A DNA stretch of 64,000 nt from an uncultured Chlorobiaceae bacterium (lineage in GTDB: Bacteria; Bacteroidota; Chlorobiia; Chlorobiales; Chlorobiaceae): contig CAIJWE010000068.1 of assembly GCA_903824295.1 (NCBI GenBank), forward strand, positions 31,959-95,958. The letters run 5' to 3'. The position numbers and the translations under genes were made by a program. The notes beneath the pieces are model-generated. The model was not told the origin of the DNA. It made no database searches and saw nothing but the letters and a program-made list of their open reading frames with translations. Positions 8,228-17,455 of the stretch are shown here, piece after piece. Numbering within the stretch: the first letter of the stretch is position 1; each line of letters starts with the position of its first letter.

Positions 8228-9097
8228 TTACTGGTGGATGTGGTTGAAGATTTTAAGGGTTGCATCGGCCATGTTCAGGGTGTAGAAGTGCATGCCCTTG
8301 ATATGATGGTCGATGAGCTCCTGTACTTGAGCTGTAGCCCATTCAATACCAATTGCGGCTACGTCATTGTCGTTTTTTGCGGTCAGTATTTTTTTCTGGA
8401 GAGTGGCGGGAATCCTTGCGCCAAGTGCCAGTTCCGACATTCTGATCATACCTTTTTGTGTGGTAATGGGCATGATACCCGGGATGACGGGCACGGTAAT
8501 GCCACCAAGGGTGCATCGCTCAACGAAATCGAAGTAATCGCGGTTATCGAAAAAGAGCTGTGTGACAATATAGTCTGCCCCGGCATCCACTTTTTCTTTC
8601 AGATAGTCGATCTCTTTCAGCCGGTTTGGTGTTTCAGGATGCCCTTCAGGAAACCCTGCAACGCCGATACCGAAATCGGGATACTCTTTTTTAATGAAGC
8701 GAACCAGGTCTATGGCGTAGGGGAAGTCCTTGGTGGCCTCGGCCATTGATGCTATCCCGGCGGGTTTGTCTCCTCTCAGGGCGAGCACGTTGTTGATACC
8801 GTGATCGCGATAGTTCTGCAAAATGGCTCTGGTCTCCTCTTTGTCGGAACAGATGCAGGTAAGATGCGATACGACGGTCAGGCCGGTCTCTTTCTGAATC
8901 CTTGTCACCAGGCTATGGGTTCTTGAGCGGGTCGATCCTCCTGCTCCGTAGGTAACGCTGACATAGGAAGGGTTGAGCGGCGAAAGGGCTGCAATGGTTG
9001 CAAACAGTGTTTCCCATTCCTCATCTTTTTTTGGGGGAAAAAATTCAAAACTGAAGACAGGTTTGGTGGCAGAGTCCAGTATTTCTTTGACAAGCAT
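8228..9097 (-). CDS. metF: Methylenetetrahydrofolate reductase
   Basis: 289 residues, FAD-dependent TIM barrel that reduces 5,10-methylene-THF to 5-methyl-THF for methionine synthesis. Visible motifs are FEFFPPK near the N-terminus (residues about 17-23), VSVTYGAGGSTR, SHLTCI, LALRGD (folate/FAD region), GVAGFPEGHPE, and GADYIVTQLFFD. Its length is that of the short bacterial MetF without the eukaryotic regulatory domain. It is divergent from comEC, with 56 bases between them. Confidence 0.95.
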   Translation of the reverse strand: MLVKEILDSATKPVFSFEFFPPKKDEEWETLFATIAALSPLNPSYVSVTYGAGGSTRSRTHSLVTRIQKETGLTVVSHLTCICSDKEETRAILQNYRDHGINNVLALRGDKPAGIASMAEATKDFPYAIDLVRFIKKEYPDFGIGVAGFPEGHPETPNRLKEIDYLKEKVDAGADYIVTQLFFDNRDYFDFVERCTLGGITVPVIPGIMPITTQKGMIRMSELALGARIPATLQKKILTAKNDNDVAAIGIEWATAQVQELIDHHIKGMHFYTLNMADATLKIFNHIHQ

Positions 9098-9153
9098 GCA
9101 AAAGGTGACGTTTATAGGCTTGAGTAAAAAAAAGAATATACAAAAACAAAGAG

Positions 9154-11403
9154 TTGCCTAACGTAAAAAAAATAAAGGATCTGCGGCACTCCGTGCACGT
9201 TTCTGTGGCACCATACCCGGCGGTACGGTTGCTTTGTTTTGTTATTCCGGGGATTCTTGCAGGGGTAAACCTTTCTTTTCCGCTTGAAGGGTGGCTGCTG
9301 CTTTGTGCCCTCGCCCTTGTCGCCCTTGCAGCAGGAATGCTGTACGAACAGGTGCGCAACAAAGCGCCATTCCCGCTTTTTTTTACCTCCATCAGCTACC
9401 TGCTTTTTGTTTTCTTTTGCTTTGCCGCTTACAGTGACTACCAGCTCAATTATGCGCCTCGCGATGGACTTTTGCGTTTCATCGGCAAAAATGTGCTGCT
9501 TTATGGCAGGATTGCCGACAGGCCAAATTATTCCAAAACCGGAGTTGGCTGGATTATGGAGGTCGAGGAGGTGTTTGAACATGGCCGAATCGTCAAACTT
9601 CATGACCGGGCAAAAATTTTCATGCGCAATTCAGGGAGACCTGATGTCAAGATTGTGTACGGCGATATGGTGCGTGTGAAGGGAAAGCTTGATCTTGTGT
9701 CGGAAGCGGCAAACCGCGGCGAGTTTGACCCGCGCAGAGCGGCCCGCATGAAGCAGCTTTCGGTACAGCTTTACTGTGCAGGCCCCTGGCAGGTGCAGCA
9801 CGAAGGTGCGGCAAGTCTTAACGGTTTTGAGCGGTTCATTGTTCGGCCGGTCTACAACTTTATCACAAAGAGTCTTGAAGAGCTTATGCCGGATAGTGAA
9901 GAGCGAAAACTCTCTGCAGGTGTTTTGACGGGCGAAAGGGAGTCGATGTCAGAGGAGGTATTTGAAGCCTTCAAGCTCACAGGTACAGCGCATATCCTTG
10001 CTGTTTCAGGGCTTAATGTCGGCCTGCTTGCCCTTGTCGTTCAAATCTGCCTGCAGCGCTTCAAAGTGACCACTGTGGGGCGGTGGCTCTCCTTTGTACT
10101 CTTCTGTTTCATTTTGCTTGTCTACTGTTGTGTGACCGGCAACTCTCCGTCGGTCAAGCGTGCCGCCTTCATGTCTCTGGTGTTTATTGGCGGAGAGACG
10201 CTGGGCAGGAAAAGCTATCCTGTTAACTCACTTGCCCTTGCGGATTTCCTGATTCTCCTTTTTGACCCATTCGACCTGCTCAATCCGGGATTTTTGATGA
10301 CCAATGGAGCTGTTCTGGGCATCCTTCTGATTTATCCCCGCTTTATCGAGTCCCCTTCGTCGCAAAAAGGTGGCGGTATTTTGCTGAGGGCAGCTCGTAT
10401 CCTGCTGAGCAGCATCATGATCACCGCGGCCTCCATTATCGGAGTGTCACCCGTTATTGCCTACTATTTTGGCACCTTTTCAGTTATCAGCATTTTGGCC
10501 AATATCCCCGTTGTGCTTTTTTCTACCCTTCTGATGTATGCCCTCGTGCCGATGCTGCTGCTCAATCTTGTCTCTGGGTACGCAGCTTCATTGTTTGCCG
10601 CTACCTCCTTTTTCCTCGCAGAGCTTACCCTTCGCTCAGCCTTGTATTTCAGCCAGCTTCCCTTTGCCTCTATAACTTTCAGGCCTGATGTGGCGGAGGT
10701 CTGGATCTATTACACTCTTCTCGCAGCCCTGCTCTTTTTCGGCTACCGGAAAGCGTGGGGAAAGGCTGCTGTTTCGTTTCTTTTCGGTGTAAACCTGCTC
10801 TTCTGGTACTCTTTTGCGCTGCATCCCCGTCCTGTTGCTCCCGATATGGTGACGGTCAATCTCGGCAGGAACCTTGCGACACTCTTCTCCTCTGGCAGTG
10901 AAACGGTGCAGATCGACGCAGGAAGGGCGACGCGTGACCAGAAGCGCATCACGCAACAGCTCGACGAGTATGGCGTGGCTGTGCCTAAAGCTGTTGTACA
11001 GTTTTATACCCCCGACTCCCTTATCACAAAGGTGCCTGCCCGCCATCATCTGTTGCAAGACAGTACAACACTTGTATTGCCCTCCATGGTTATTGTCCGA
11101 CCGGAAAAGAAGGTGCTCAAGCTCTGGAGTCGAAAGCGGTCACTGCTTATTGTCTCGGGCACCAGCCGCCTGAAAGAGGAGGAGCTCTATAAAGCCGATA
11201 TCGCTCTCCTCTGGGTCTATCGATTTGGCGCGAAACAGCAGCAGCAGATAACGTCGTGGCTCTCCTACGCGAAGCCGAAGCGCTGTATCCTCATCCCGGG
11301 CTCTTTTCTTCCCCGAGTCCACCTCGCCTTGATGCAGCGCTTCGCCGCGAGCCGTCCAGGAGTCGAAGTGCGCAGCAAAACCCGGCAGGTTGTGGTGCCC
11401 TGA
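9154..11403 (+). CDS. comEC: ComEC/Rec2-type DNA uptake channel
   Basis: 749 residues. Order: N-terminal hydrophobic helices (about 20-90), an OB-like DUF4131 segment (about 100-215), the competence core with the signature GTAHILAVSGLNVG and many membrane helices (about 240-540), then a C-terminal part matching where a metallo-beta-lactamase domain normally sits. ComEC forms the inner-membrane channel for single-stranded DNA in natural transformation. Here the C-terminal domain is short and I see no HxDxDH zinc motif, so its nuclease-like part is probably inactive. The start is uncertain: TTG 9154 or GTG 9193, neither with a convincing ribosome site. Confidence 0.85.
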   Translation: MPNVKKIKDLRHSVHVSVAPYPAVRLLCFVIPGILAGVNLSFPLEGWLLLCALALVALAAGMLYEQVRNKAPFPLFFTSISYLLFVFFCFAAYSDYQLNYAPRDGLLRFIGKNVLLYGRIADRPNYSKTGVGWIMEVEEVFEHGRIVKLHDRAKIFMRNSGRPDVKIVYGDMVRVKGKLDLVSEAANRGEFDPRRAARMKQLSVQLYCAGPWQVQHEGAASLNGFERFIVRPVYNFITKSLEELMPDSEERKLSAGVLTGERESMSEEVFEAFKLTGTAHILAVSGLNVGLLALVVQICLQRFKVTTVGRWLSFVLFCFILLVYCCVTGNSPSVKRAAFMSLVFIGGETLGRKSYPVNSLALADFLILLFDPFDLLNPGFLMTNGAVLGILLIYPRFIESPSSQKGGGILLRAARILLSSIMITAASIIGVSPVIAYYFGTFSVISILANIPVVLFSTLLMYALVPMLLLNLVSGYAASLFAATSFFLAELTLRSALYFSQLPFASITFRPDVAEVWIYYTLLAALLFFGYRKAWGKAAVSFLFGVNLLFWYSFALHPRPVAPDMVTVNLGRNLATLFSSGSETVQIDAGRATRDQKRITQQLDEYGVAVPKAVVQFYTPDSLITKVPARHHLLQDSTTLVLPSMVIVRPEKKVLKLWSRKRSLLIVSGTSRLKEEELYKADIALLWVYRFGAKQQQQITSWLSYAKPKRCILIPGSFLPRVHLALMQRFAASRPGVEVRSKTRQVVVP

Positions 11404-11548
11404 AGGCTTTCATACCTGATGCACGCAGGGAATAATCAGGCAGAAAAGCTTCATAACTTCAAATATGTTACTTATATTTCTTGGCTCCGATACTGTGCTA
11501 TTCGAACGTACCATATTCCAGCAAACTTAAAAATCACAAGGTGAACTT

Positions 11549-13234
11549 ATGGCAAAGAAGCTTGCAATAGCCATCTCTGGCGCGGTATCGCTCGGAAGTT
11601 ATGAAGCCGGAGTGTTATATGAAATCATCCGTACCATTAAGCATCATAACGGTATCGAACAGGATAAAGCAAAAAAAATTGAAATTGATGTATTGGTCGG
11701 AGCCTCCGCTGGAGGTATGACTGCAACCATTGCAGCGCAGAAATTACTCTTTGAGGCATCATCTCTGGAAGAGCCCTATAACAACTCTCTTTATCGTGCA
11801 TGGGTTAAGGATGTCACGTTTGATAATTTATTCAATCTGCAGGCAGGTGAAAATCCGACCCATTCAATCCTCTCGTCAAATCATGTTGAAGAGATATCCA
11901 AAAAGCATCTCACTGACCGCTATGCAAGTCAAATAGCAACGAAAGCAGAAAAACATCCTGCTGCTGCTGATACCATACAGTTGGGCCTTGCTCTGAGCAA
12001 TTTGAATGGTGTGGATTATGTGCGCCCACTTCGTACAGGTGGCGATTTCAGCTATACCCGCTATCAGGACAAAATGGTAAAAGGATTCAACTCAAAAAAT
12101 TTGGCGGATGATTCCAGAGAGGCATGGGATCATATCCGCGATGCAGCCGTCTCTTGCGGCGCGTTCCCATTTGCTTTCAGGACCAAAGATTTGGTTCGTA
12201 ACCATGTTGAGTATACATCCGAATTTTTACCACCTGTTCCTGAGGGTAGTTTTCCGGCGCCAACCCGCTCATTCACCTATACGGATGGTGGCACATTTGA
12301 AAACGAACCGCTCGGAATGGCAAAGAAGTTGGTGGATATATTGGACCCCACTCATTCTCAGCATGATGAACGATTTTATCTTTTTGTTTCCCCTGGCAGA
12401 CGTGCTGCCACTTCAAATTCTCAGTTCAGCGAAAAACAGGCAAGTTTCAGCGGGGCGGCAAAAGCAATTTTCGCATCTATCTTCAATCAGGCAAGATTTC
12501 ATGACTGGATTACAGCGGAACAGTTTAACGAGCAAATCCGTATTCTGGATGATCGTGCGGAAGGTTTGCGTACAGCAATAATCTCTGGAAAAATTGATTC
12601 AACGCAGCTTCAGAATGTATCATCAAGTTTGCTGCCTCTTCTTTTTGAGTATGATCCAGCAGCACAAACAGCAGCACAAACCCGACTGCAATCTCAGTAT
12701 AAAAAAGGATATGGTGATCTGAGTCAGAAACTTGGCAAGCCGGTTGCAGATATCTGGATTGATGCTGTTTTGGTTTTTGAAAAAGCTGCCGATCTTGGAA
12801 ACAAGGATGAAATGCAGGTATTCGGTATTACGGCTACAGAAGAGGAGCTTGCGAGCGCCAAACTCGGCGCATTTCTCGGCTTCTTTGATCAGACTTACCG
12901 GGATCACGATTATGATATCGGCAGAATCAAGGCGCGTGAATTCGTTCACGGGATACATCTGAACAACAATGCAGATTTATGGTTTCCGCATCATCCAGTA
13001 AACAATTCAACAGCCGCATCAGAACCATGGATGCAGATTCGCCCAATAAATGCAAAGCTGAATGGTCTTGAGTTACAAGATGTTCCCCAAGATTTGCTGA
13101 AGAAATTCAGGGATCGCTTGACTGACAGTGTCGATAAGTTTTTAAGTGACTTGGGCATTTCTGTTATCGTGCGTATGGGGCTTAAATCATTTTTTATCAA
13201 GCACCAACTTAACAAGTGGCTTGGTTTGCCATAA
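11549..13234 (+). CDS. Patatin-like phospholipase
   Basis: 561 residues. The patatin Ser-Asp dyad is visible: an oxyanion-hole segment SGAVSLGSYEAG (10-21), nucleophile S53 in GASAG, and D246 in the DGG motif. Patatins hydrolyse acyl esters of lipids. The protein is longer than simple bacterial patatins; the C-terminal 300 residues carry no motif I recognise. A ribosome site (AAGGTG) precedes ATG 11549. The gene looks more A+T rich than its neighbours, hinting at transfer. There is no signal peptide, so it is probably cytoplasmic. The downstream amylase start lies just beyond it. Confidence 0.85.
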   Translation: MAKKLAIAISGAVSLGSYEAGVLYEIIRTIKHHNGIEQDKAKKIEIDVLVGASAGGMTATIAAQKLLFEASSLEEPYNNSLYRAWVKDVTFDNLFNLQAGENPTHSILSSNHVEEISKKHLTDRYASQIATKAEKHPAAADTIQLGLALSNLNGVDYVRPLRTGGDFSYTRYQDKMVKGFNSKNLADDSREAWDHIRDAAVSCGAFPFAFRTKDLVRNHVEYTSEFLPPVPEGSFPAPTRSFTYTDGGTFENEPLGMAKKLVDILDPTHSQHDERFYLFVSPGRRAATSNSQFSEKQASFSGAAKAIFASIFNQARFHDWITAEQFNEQIRILDDRAEGLRTAIISGKIDSTQLQNVSSSLLPLLFEYDPAAQTAAQTRLQSQYKKGYGDLSQKLGKPVADIWIDAVLVFEKAADLGNKDEMQVFGITATEEELASAKLGAFLGFFDQTYRDHDYDIGRIKAREFVHGIHLNNNADLWFPHHPVNNSTAASEPWMQIRPINAKLNGLELQDVPQDLLKKFRDRLTDSVDKFLSDLGISVIVRMGLKSFFIKHQLNKWLGLP

Positions 13235-13293
13235 CAAAATTGAAGTTTTTTATTAACACAGCAGATGAAAGTTCAACTCTTAACGTGGATTGT

Positions 13294-15159
13294 ATGCAAC
13301 TGAAACGAATTGGCGATGTCGATATCCCTGGAATTGTTTCGCAAAGAACGTTTACTCCCTCTCCAGCGGCCTGGGAAGATCAGGTTTTTTATTTCCTGAT
13401 GGTGGACCGGTTTTCTGACGGAAAGGAGACCGGTTATCGTGACAATAATGGCGTAGTCGTCAGCGGCAATGGTACGCCACTCTTTTCGCTGGAACATGCT
13501 GGCAATATTTCCCGTGAAATGTGGGTTGCCAGCGCTCAGGGCTGGAAGGGTGGCACTATCAAGGGGTTGACCGGCAAACTCGGTTATCTGCAACGTATGG
13601 GGATTACTGCTCTGTGGGTCAGTCCCATATTCCAGCAGGTTGCATTTGCCGAAACCTATCATGGATATGGTATTCAGAATTTTTTGTCAATTGATCCTCA
13701 CTTTGGTACTGAGCAGGATCTCGTTGAATTGGTAAACACAGCCCATTCCATGGGAATGTATGTTGTGCTTGATATCATCATCAATCATACCGGCAATGTT
13801 TTTTCGTACAATCCTGATCGATACCACACGACGAGCCGGGATGGTTTCTCGTATAATGATCCGCGCTGGGATGGGAAACGGTACGATGTTGCCGGTTTCA
13901 ACGATGCTTCCGGGAATCCGACCATTCCGTTCTGTTCCGGAGCAACCCAAAATGTGAAAGAGGCCGTATTTCCCCTTGATCTGCAGGATCCGGCAACATT
14001 TACCTGCAAGGGGCGAATCGAGAGTTGGGACTATGATCCTGAATTTCGCGAGGGTGATTTTTGTGATTTAAAAGATGTGCATCATGGCTCTGGTTCTGCC
14101 GATGACTACAAACCATCCAGCGCGTTGAAGGTATTGACCGAGGTTTACAAATACTGGATCGCTCTTGCCGATATTGACGGATTCCGAATTGACACGGTCA
14201 AGCACATGGATGTCGGTGCAACCCGCTATTTTGCGTCGGCAATTCATGAATTCGCCCAGACTCTTGGCAAGGAGCGTTTTTTCCTTATTGGAGAAATTAC
14301 AGGAGGGAGAACCCGTGCCGTCGATACACTTGAAGAAACGGGACTTGATTCGGCACTCGGTATTGATGAAATTCCCGACAAACTGGAATATCTTGCCAAG
14401 GGGTATCGGAATCCGTCAGATTATTTTGATCTGTTTCGTAACTCCATGCTTCTTGGCAAAGAGTCACACACCTGGTTCCGTGACAAGGTCGTCACGGTTT
14501 TTGATGATCACGATCAGGTGCGAAAAGGGAAGTGGAAAGGGCGTTTTTGTGCAAGGGAAGAGGGGTGGAAAGTCATCCTCAATGTGCTTGCCCTCAATGC
14601 GTTGACACTGGGAATCCCGTGCGTCTATTATGGTTCGGAACAGTCATTCAATGGTCATGCCACCGAAGAGTGCGACGGCAATGATGTGTTTTTGCGTGAG
14701 GCCATGTTCGGAGGAGGGTATGGTGCCCTGGAAAGTTCAGGGTATCATTTTTTCAATGAGAGGTCGAATGTTTATGTCGAATTTGCAAAAATCCTTAAAA
14801 TCCGCAAGGCGGAACTCGCGTTGCGTCGGGGTCGTCAGTATCTGCGTGAAATATCGGGCGACGGCATTAATTTTGGCCTTCCGAAAATGTTTGGCACAGA
14901 AATTCGTTCGGTGGTGCCGTGGTCTCGAATCCTTGACAGACAGGAACTGGTCATCGCGATCAATACCGATTACCATAGGGCGCTGACGGTATGGGTAACA
15001 ATTGATGATGATCTCCATCATACCGGAAGTACCTTTTCTTGCCTCTATTCGACCTGTGGTGAGCAGGCAGGTTCGCAGGCTGTCGTTGCGGCCCTGAACG
15101 GCAAGGCAATACAGATAACGGTACCTGCCGCAGGATGCGTTATCTACAAGGCAGAGTAA
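13294..15159 (+). CDS. GH13 alpha-amylase family glycosidase
   Basis: About 621 residues from ATG 13294; an in-frame TTG at 13216 overlaps the previous gene and gives an unlikely N-terminus. Conserved GH13 regions are readable: LDIIINHTG (region I), DGFRIDTVKH with nucleophile Asp (II), IGEITGG with acid/base Glu (III) and FDDHDQ with the third Asp (IV). A C-terminal beta domain follows. No signal peptide is visible. It likely acts on alpha-glucans such as storage glycogen; a GH15 enzyme at 20.3-23.0 kb could act on the same polymer. The C-terminus is followed by a small gene after 21 bases. Confidence 0.9.
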   Translation: MQLKRIGDVDIPGIVSQRTFTPSPAAWEDQVFYFLMVDRFSDGKETGYRDNNGVVVSGNGTPLFSLEHAGNISREMWVASAQGWKGGTIKGLTGKLGYLQRMGITALWVSPIFQQVAFAETYHGYGIQNFLSIDPHFGTEQDLVELVNTAHSMGMYVVLDIIINHTGNVFSYNPDRYHTTSRDGFSYNDPRWDGKRYDVAGFNDASGNPTIPFCSGATQNVKEAVFPLDLQDPATFTCKGRIESWDYDPEFREGDFCDLKDVHHGSGSADDYKPSSALKVLTEVYKYWIALADIDGFRIDTVKHMDVGATRYFASAIHEFAQTLGKERFFLIGEITGGRTRAVDTLEETGLDSALGIDEIPDKLEYLAKGYRNPSDYFDLFRNSMLLGKESHTWFRDKVVTVFDDHDQVRKGKWKGRFCAREEGWKVILNVLALNALTLGIPCVYYGSEQSFNGHATEECDGNDVFLREAMFGGGYGALESSGYHFFNERSNVYVEFAKILKIRKAELALRRGRQYLREISGDGINFGLPKMFGTEIRSVVPWSRILDRQELVIAINTDYHRALTVWVTIDDDLHHTGSTFSCLYSTCGEQAGSQAVVAALNGKAIQITVPAAGCVIYKAE

Positions 15160-15180
15160 CTTGACTTACCGCTTTTTCGC

Positions 15181-15567
15181 ATGAGCATTCGATATACGAC
15201 CAGGGTTGATGGGGGCACTCTTTTTGTCACGGCTTCCGGTTTTGACGAAAATCTTGATGAAGTTAAGGCTTACGGTATGGGTGTGCTTGGTGCCAGCCAA
15301 CAGAGCGGTGTTTATCGAGTGCTTTGTGACGAAACGGCCCTTGAATACAGGCTTGGAACCTTTGATACCTATCAGGCAGGCCAATTTCTTTCTCAACATG
15401 TTCCTGCTGTGGCGAAGGTTGCGATTGTTTGCCATCCCGAATACCTCTCTGATGCGCGTTTTTTTGAGGACGTTGTCGTCAACCGCGGCCTCAGGTTTCG
15501 GCTCTTTATTGACCGTGAATGCGCCCTGAACTGGCTCTTCGAATTTCACGACTCTCCAGAGGCCTGA
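15181..15567 (+). CDS. Conserved hypothetical protein, STAS/SpoIIAA-like
   Basis: 128 residues. Alternating beta and alpha segments and the pattern YRVLCDETALEY followed by VAKVAIVCHPE resemble small STAS or SpoIIAA-like proteins; this is a weak fold-level impression. It follows the amylase by 21 bases and could share its transcript. Its last 22 bases overlap the 3' end of the convergent gene at 15546-15842. Confidence 0.6.
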   Translation: MSIRYTTRVDGGTLFVTASGFDENLDEVKAYGMGVLGASQQSGVYRVLCDETALEYRLGTFDTYQAGQFLSQHVPAVAKVAIVCHPEYLSDARFFEDVVVNRGLRFRLFIDRECALNWLFEFHDSPEA

Positions 15568-15842
15568 GCGGTCTGCGCATCGGTTTGCTTGCGGGATGCT
15601 CTCTCAAAGCTCTCGATGATTTTTACGATATCAGTCGAGAGGTCGGCAGGGCTGATTTTGCTGATGGCTTGGGCAAGTGTACAGATTTTTCCGTCGAGTG
15701 GAAGAAACTTATTGACGATGACGACCTTCTCCTCTTTGATACGGCACTCGCCTCCGAGGAAGTTGCCTTTCTCGTAGCGGATGCTGTAGCCAGCCGTTTT
15801 TAATGTGCTTTCGAGCAGGGTAAGCTGTGCTGTCTTTTTCAT
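15546..15842 (-). CDS. Conserved hypothetical protein
   Basis: 98 residues, no signal peptide or membrane segment. The N-terminal half alternates hydrophobic and charged residues (YSIRYEKGNFLGGECRIKEE). The C-terminus is Gln/Ala/Ser-rich and probably disordered. It sits 34 bases upstream of the 3' end of the OppC-like permease gene, all on the minus strand. No family recognised. Confidence 0.55.
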   Translation of the reverse strand: MKKTAQLTLLESTLKTAGYSIRYEKGNFLGGECRIKEEKVVIVNKFLPLDGKICTLAQAISKISPADLSTDIVKIIESFERASRKQTDAQTAQASGES

Positions 15843-15876
15843 GAATTTCCCGTTTTCAATACTTCTTCAGCCTTGC

Positions 15877-17334
15877 TTACCCTCTCATTCTGGGGTCAAG
15901 GGCGTCGCGGACGCCGTCGCCGATCAGGTTGAAACAGACTACGGTGGTCAGGATGGCAATGCCGGGGAACGTTGAGATCCACCAATAGTTCAGAAGGCTG
16001 TCGCGCCCTTCATTGATAATGTTTCCCCAGCTTGGTGTTGGCGGCTGAACGCCGAGCCCGAGAAAGGAGAGTCCGGCTTCAGTCAAAATAATACTGCCAA
16101 TTCGGAGCGTAGCGGCTATGATGACCGGGGTGAGGGTGTTGGGTGCAAGGTGGCGGAAGATGATTCTCATGCTTGAAAGGCCGAGTGACTTCGCAGCAAG
16201 AATAAACTCCTGTTCCTTGAGCGAGAGTACCTGACTTCGGACAATCCTGGCGACTCCCATCCATCCGGTAAAGGAGAGGGTAATGACAATGAGATAGATG
16301 GAGTTGCCGAAGGTGGCTATGATGATGAGAATAAGGAAAAGTGCCGGAAAGGCTATAAGGATGTCAACAATCCGCATCATGATTGCGTCGATCCAGCCGC
16401 CAAAATAGCCTGATGTGACACCGATGACGGTGCCGAGGGTGACGGAGATCAAAACAACAAGAAAGCCGATCGAGAGTGAGATTTTTGAGCCGTAGATGAC
16501 CCGGCTGAGAATGTCGCGTCCATACTGGTCTGTTCCGAGGATAAAGGTGCGCTTAACGGCGATGTTGTTTTTTCCGCTTCCAGCCAACTCCGCGAGAGTA
16601 ATGGTTTTTGTGCGCACCCCCTGACGGTAGATGACGTTGTTGCCTTCAATGCGGTATTCGTTGACAAAGCGGATGGCATTTGGCTCGTTGCGTGTTTTCA
16701 GAAGCTGAAAATCGCTGATGAGGCTGTTGGCAAGATTGATGGTTGTTCCATGGCCTTCCTGCAGGGGTATGATGAGGTTTTTTGGTTGCCGGAGCACCAG
16801 TGCCTCTAATTGGGCGAGGGGTGGCTGATAGGCGGTGACTAAAAAATCTTGCTGATCGTAGGGGCTGAAAGGGGCGATGAACGGTGCAAGGAATGCGGCC
16901 GAGTAGAGGATAAAGACAATAGCCGATGCGTAGAGTGCTATAGTGTGACGCATGAAGGCTTTGAGGCTTATTTTGCCAAGGCTCTGCTCCTCTCTTTTTT
17001 GTTGCTCGGCAGCTTTTTTTCGGTATGATTTCCAGGAAATGAGCGCAAGAATGATGGGCAGGGCAACAAGGTAGATGGCGGCGATCCAAAATTCAAGGAT
17101 CTCAGCCGTAAAAATTTCCAGGAATGCTTCCGGTTCAGAGATAATCAGCGCTATTGCGGTAAAGAGCGAACGGAAACTGATCAGTACAAGATTACCCTGA
17201 ATGATCAGGATAAGCAAAAAGGCAATAAGAGCGATCAACAGAAAAACGCTCACTCCTTTTTTGTGTGATCTGTTCGGCCCTGCGCCGGGTTTGATGTTCA
17301 GCAGGGATGCTGGTGTGCTGCAATCTGTATTCAA
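15877..17334 (-). CDS. Peptide/nickel-type ABC transporter permease (OppC-like), extended
   Basis: 485 residues against about 300 for usual OppC/DppC. The C-terminal 250 residues are a standard BPD permease domain: LGTDQYGRDILSR, five helices, and the EAA loop (ILAAKSLGLSS followed by IIFRHLAPN) that docks the ATPase, ending LDPRMRG. The N-terminal addition has extra hydrophobic helices (about 28-50, 55-75, 80-100) and an inserted soluble segment (about 170-265) before the domain. No partner permease, ATPase or binding protein is adjacent, so the rest of the transporter must be elsewhere. It starts about 40 bases after the rplY terminator. Confidence 0.85.
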   Translation of the reverse strand: MNTDCSTPASLLNIKPGAGPNRSHKKGVSVFLLIALIAFLLILIIQGNLVLISFRSLFTAIALIISEPEAFLEIFTAEILEFWIAAIYLVALPIILALISWKSYRKKAAEQQKREEQSLGKISLKAFMRHTIALYASAIVFILYSAAFLAPFIAPFSPYDQQDFLVTAYQPPLAQLEALVLRQPKNLIIPLQEGHGTTINLANSLISDFQLLKTRNEPNAIRFVNEYRIEGNNVIYRQGVRTKTITLAELAGSGKNNIAVKRTFILGTDQYGRDILSRVIYGSKISLSIGFLVVLISVTLGTVIGVTSGYFGGWIDAIMMRIVDILIAFPALFLILIIIATFGNSIYLIVITLSFTGWMGVARIVRSQVLSLKEQEFILAAKSLGLSSMRIIFRHLAPNTLTPVIIAATLRIGSIILTEAGLSFLGLGVQPPTPSWGNIINEGRDSLLNYWWISTFPGIAILTTVVCFNLIGDGVRDALDPRMRG

Positions 17335-17375
17335 GCTCTTGGTGGCTATCGGTTAATGTTGTCTCCTGGAACCAG

Positions 17376-17409
17376 AAAAAGCTGCTTTCCAAAAAAGAAA
17401 AGCAGCTTT
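17376..17409 (-). terminator. Terminator of the prs-rplY transcript
   Basis: The 11-base arms 17378-17388 and 17399-17409 are perfectly complementary. On the minus strand the stem is followed by TT and C after the T-rich arm. It lies about 47 bases downstream of the rplY stop. Confidence 0.75.
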
Positions 17410-17455
17410 GCATGGTATAAGGTACCCCGGTTTGTCAACAGAAGTTGAAATGCTC

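Noticed and set aside
8204..8749. A 181-residue plus-strand frame after lysA
   Set aside because: Antisense shadow of metF, which carries all family motifs.
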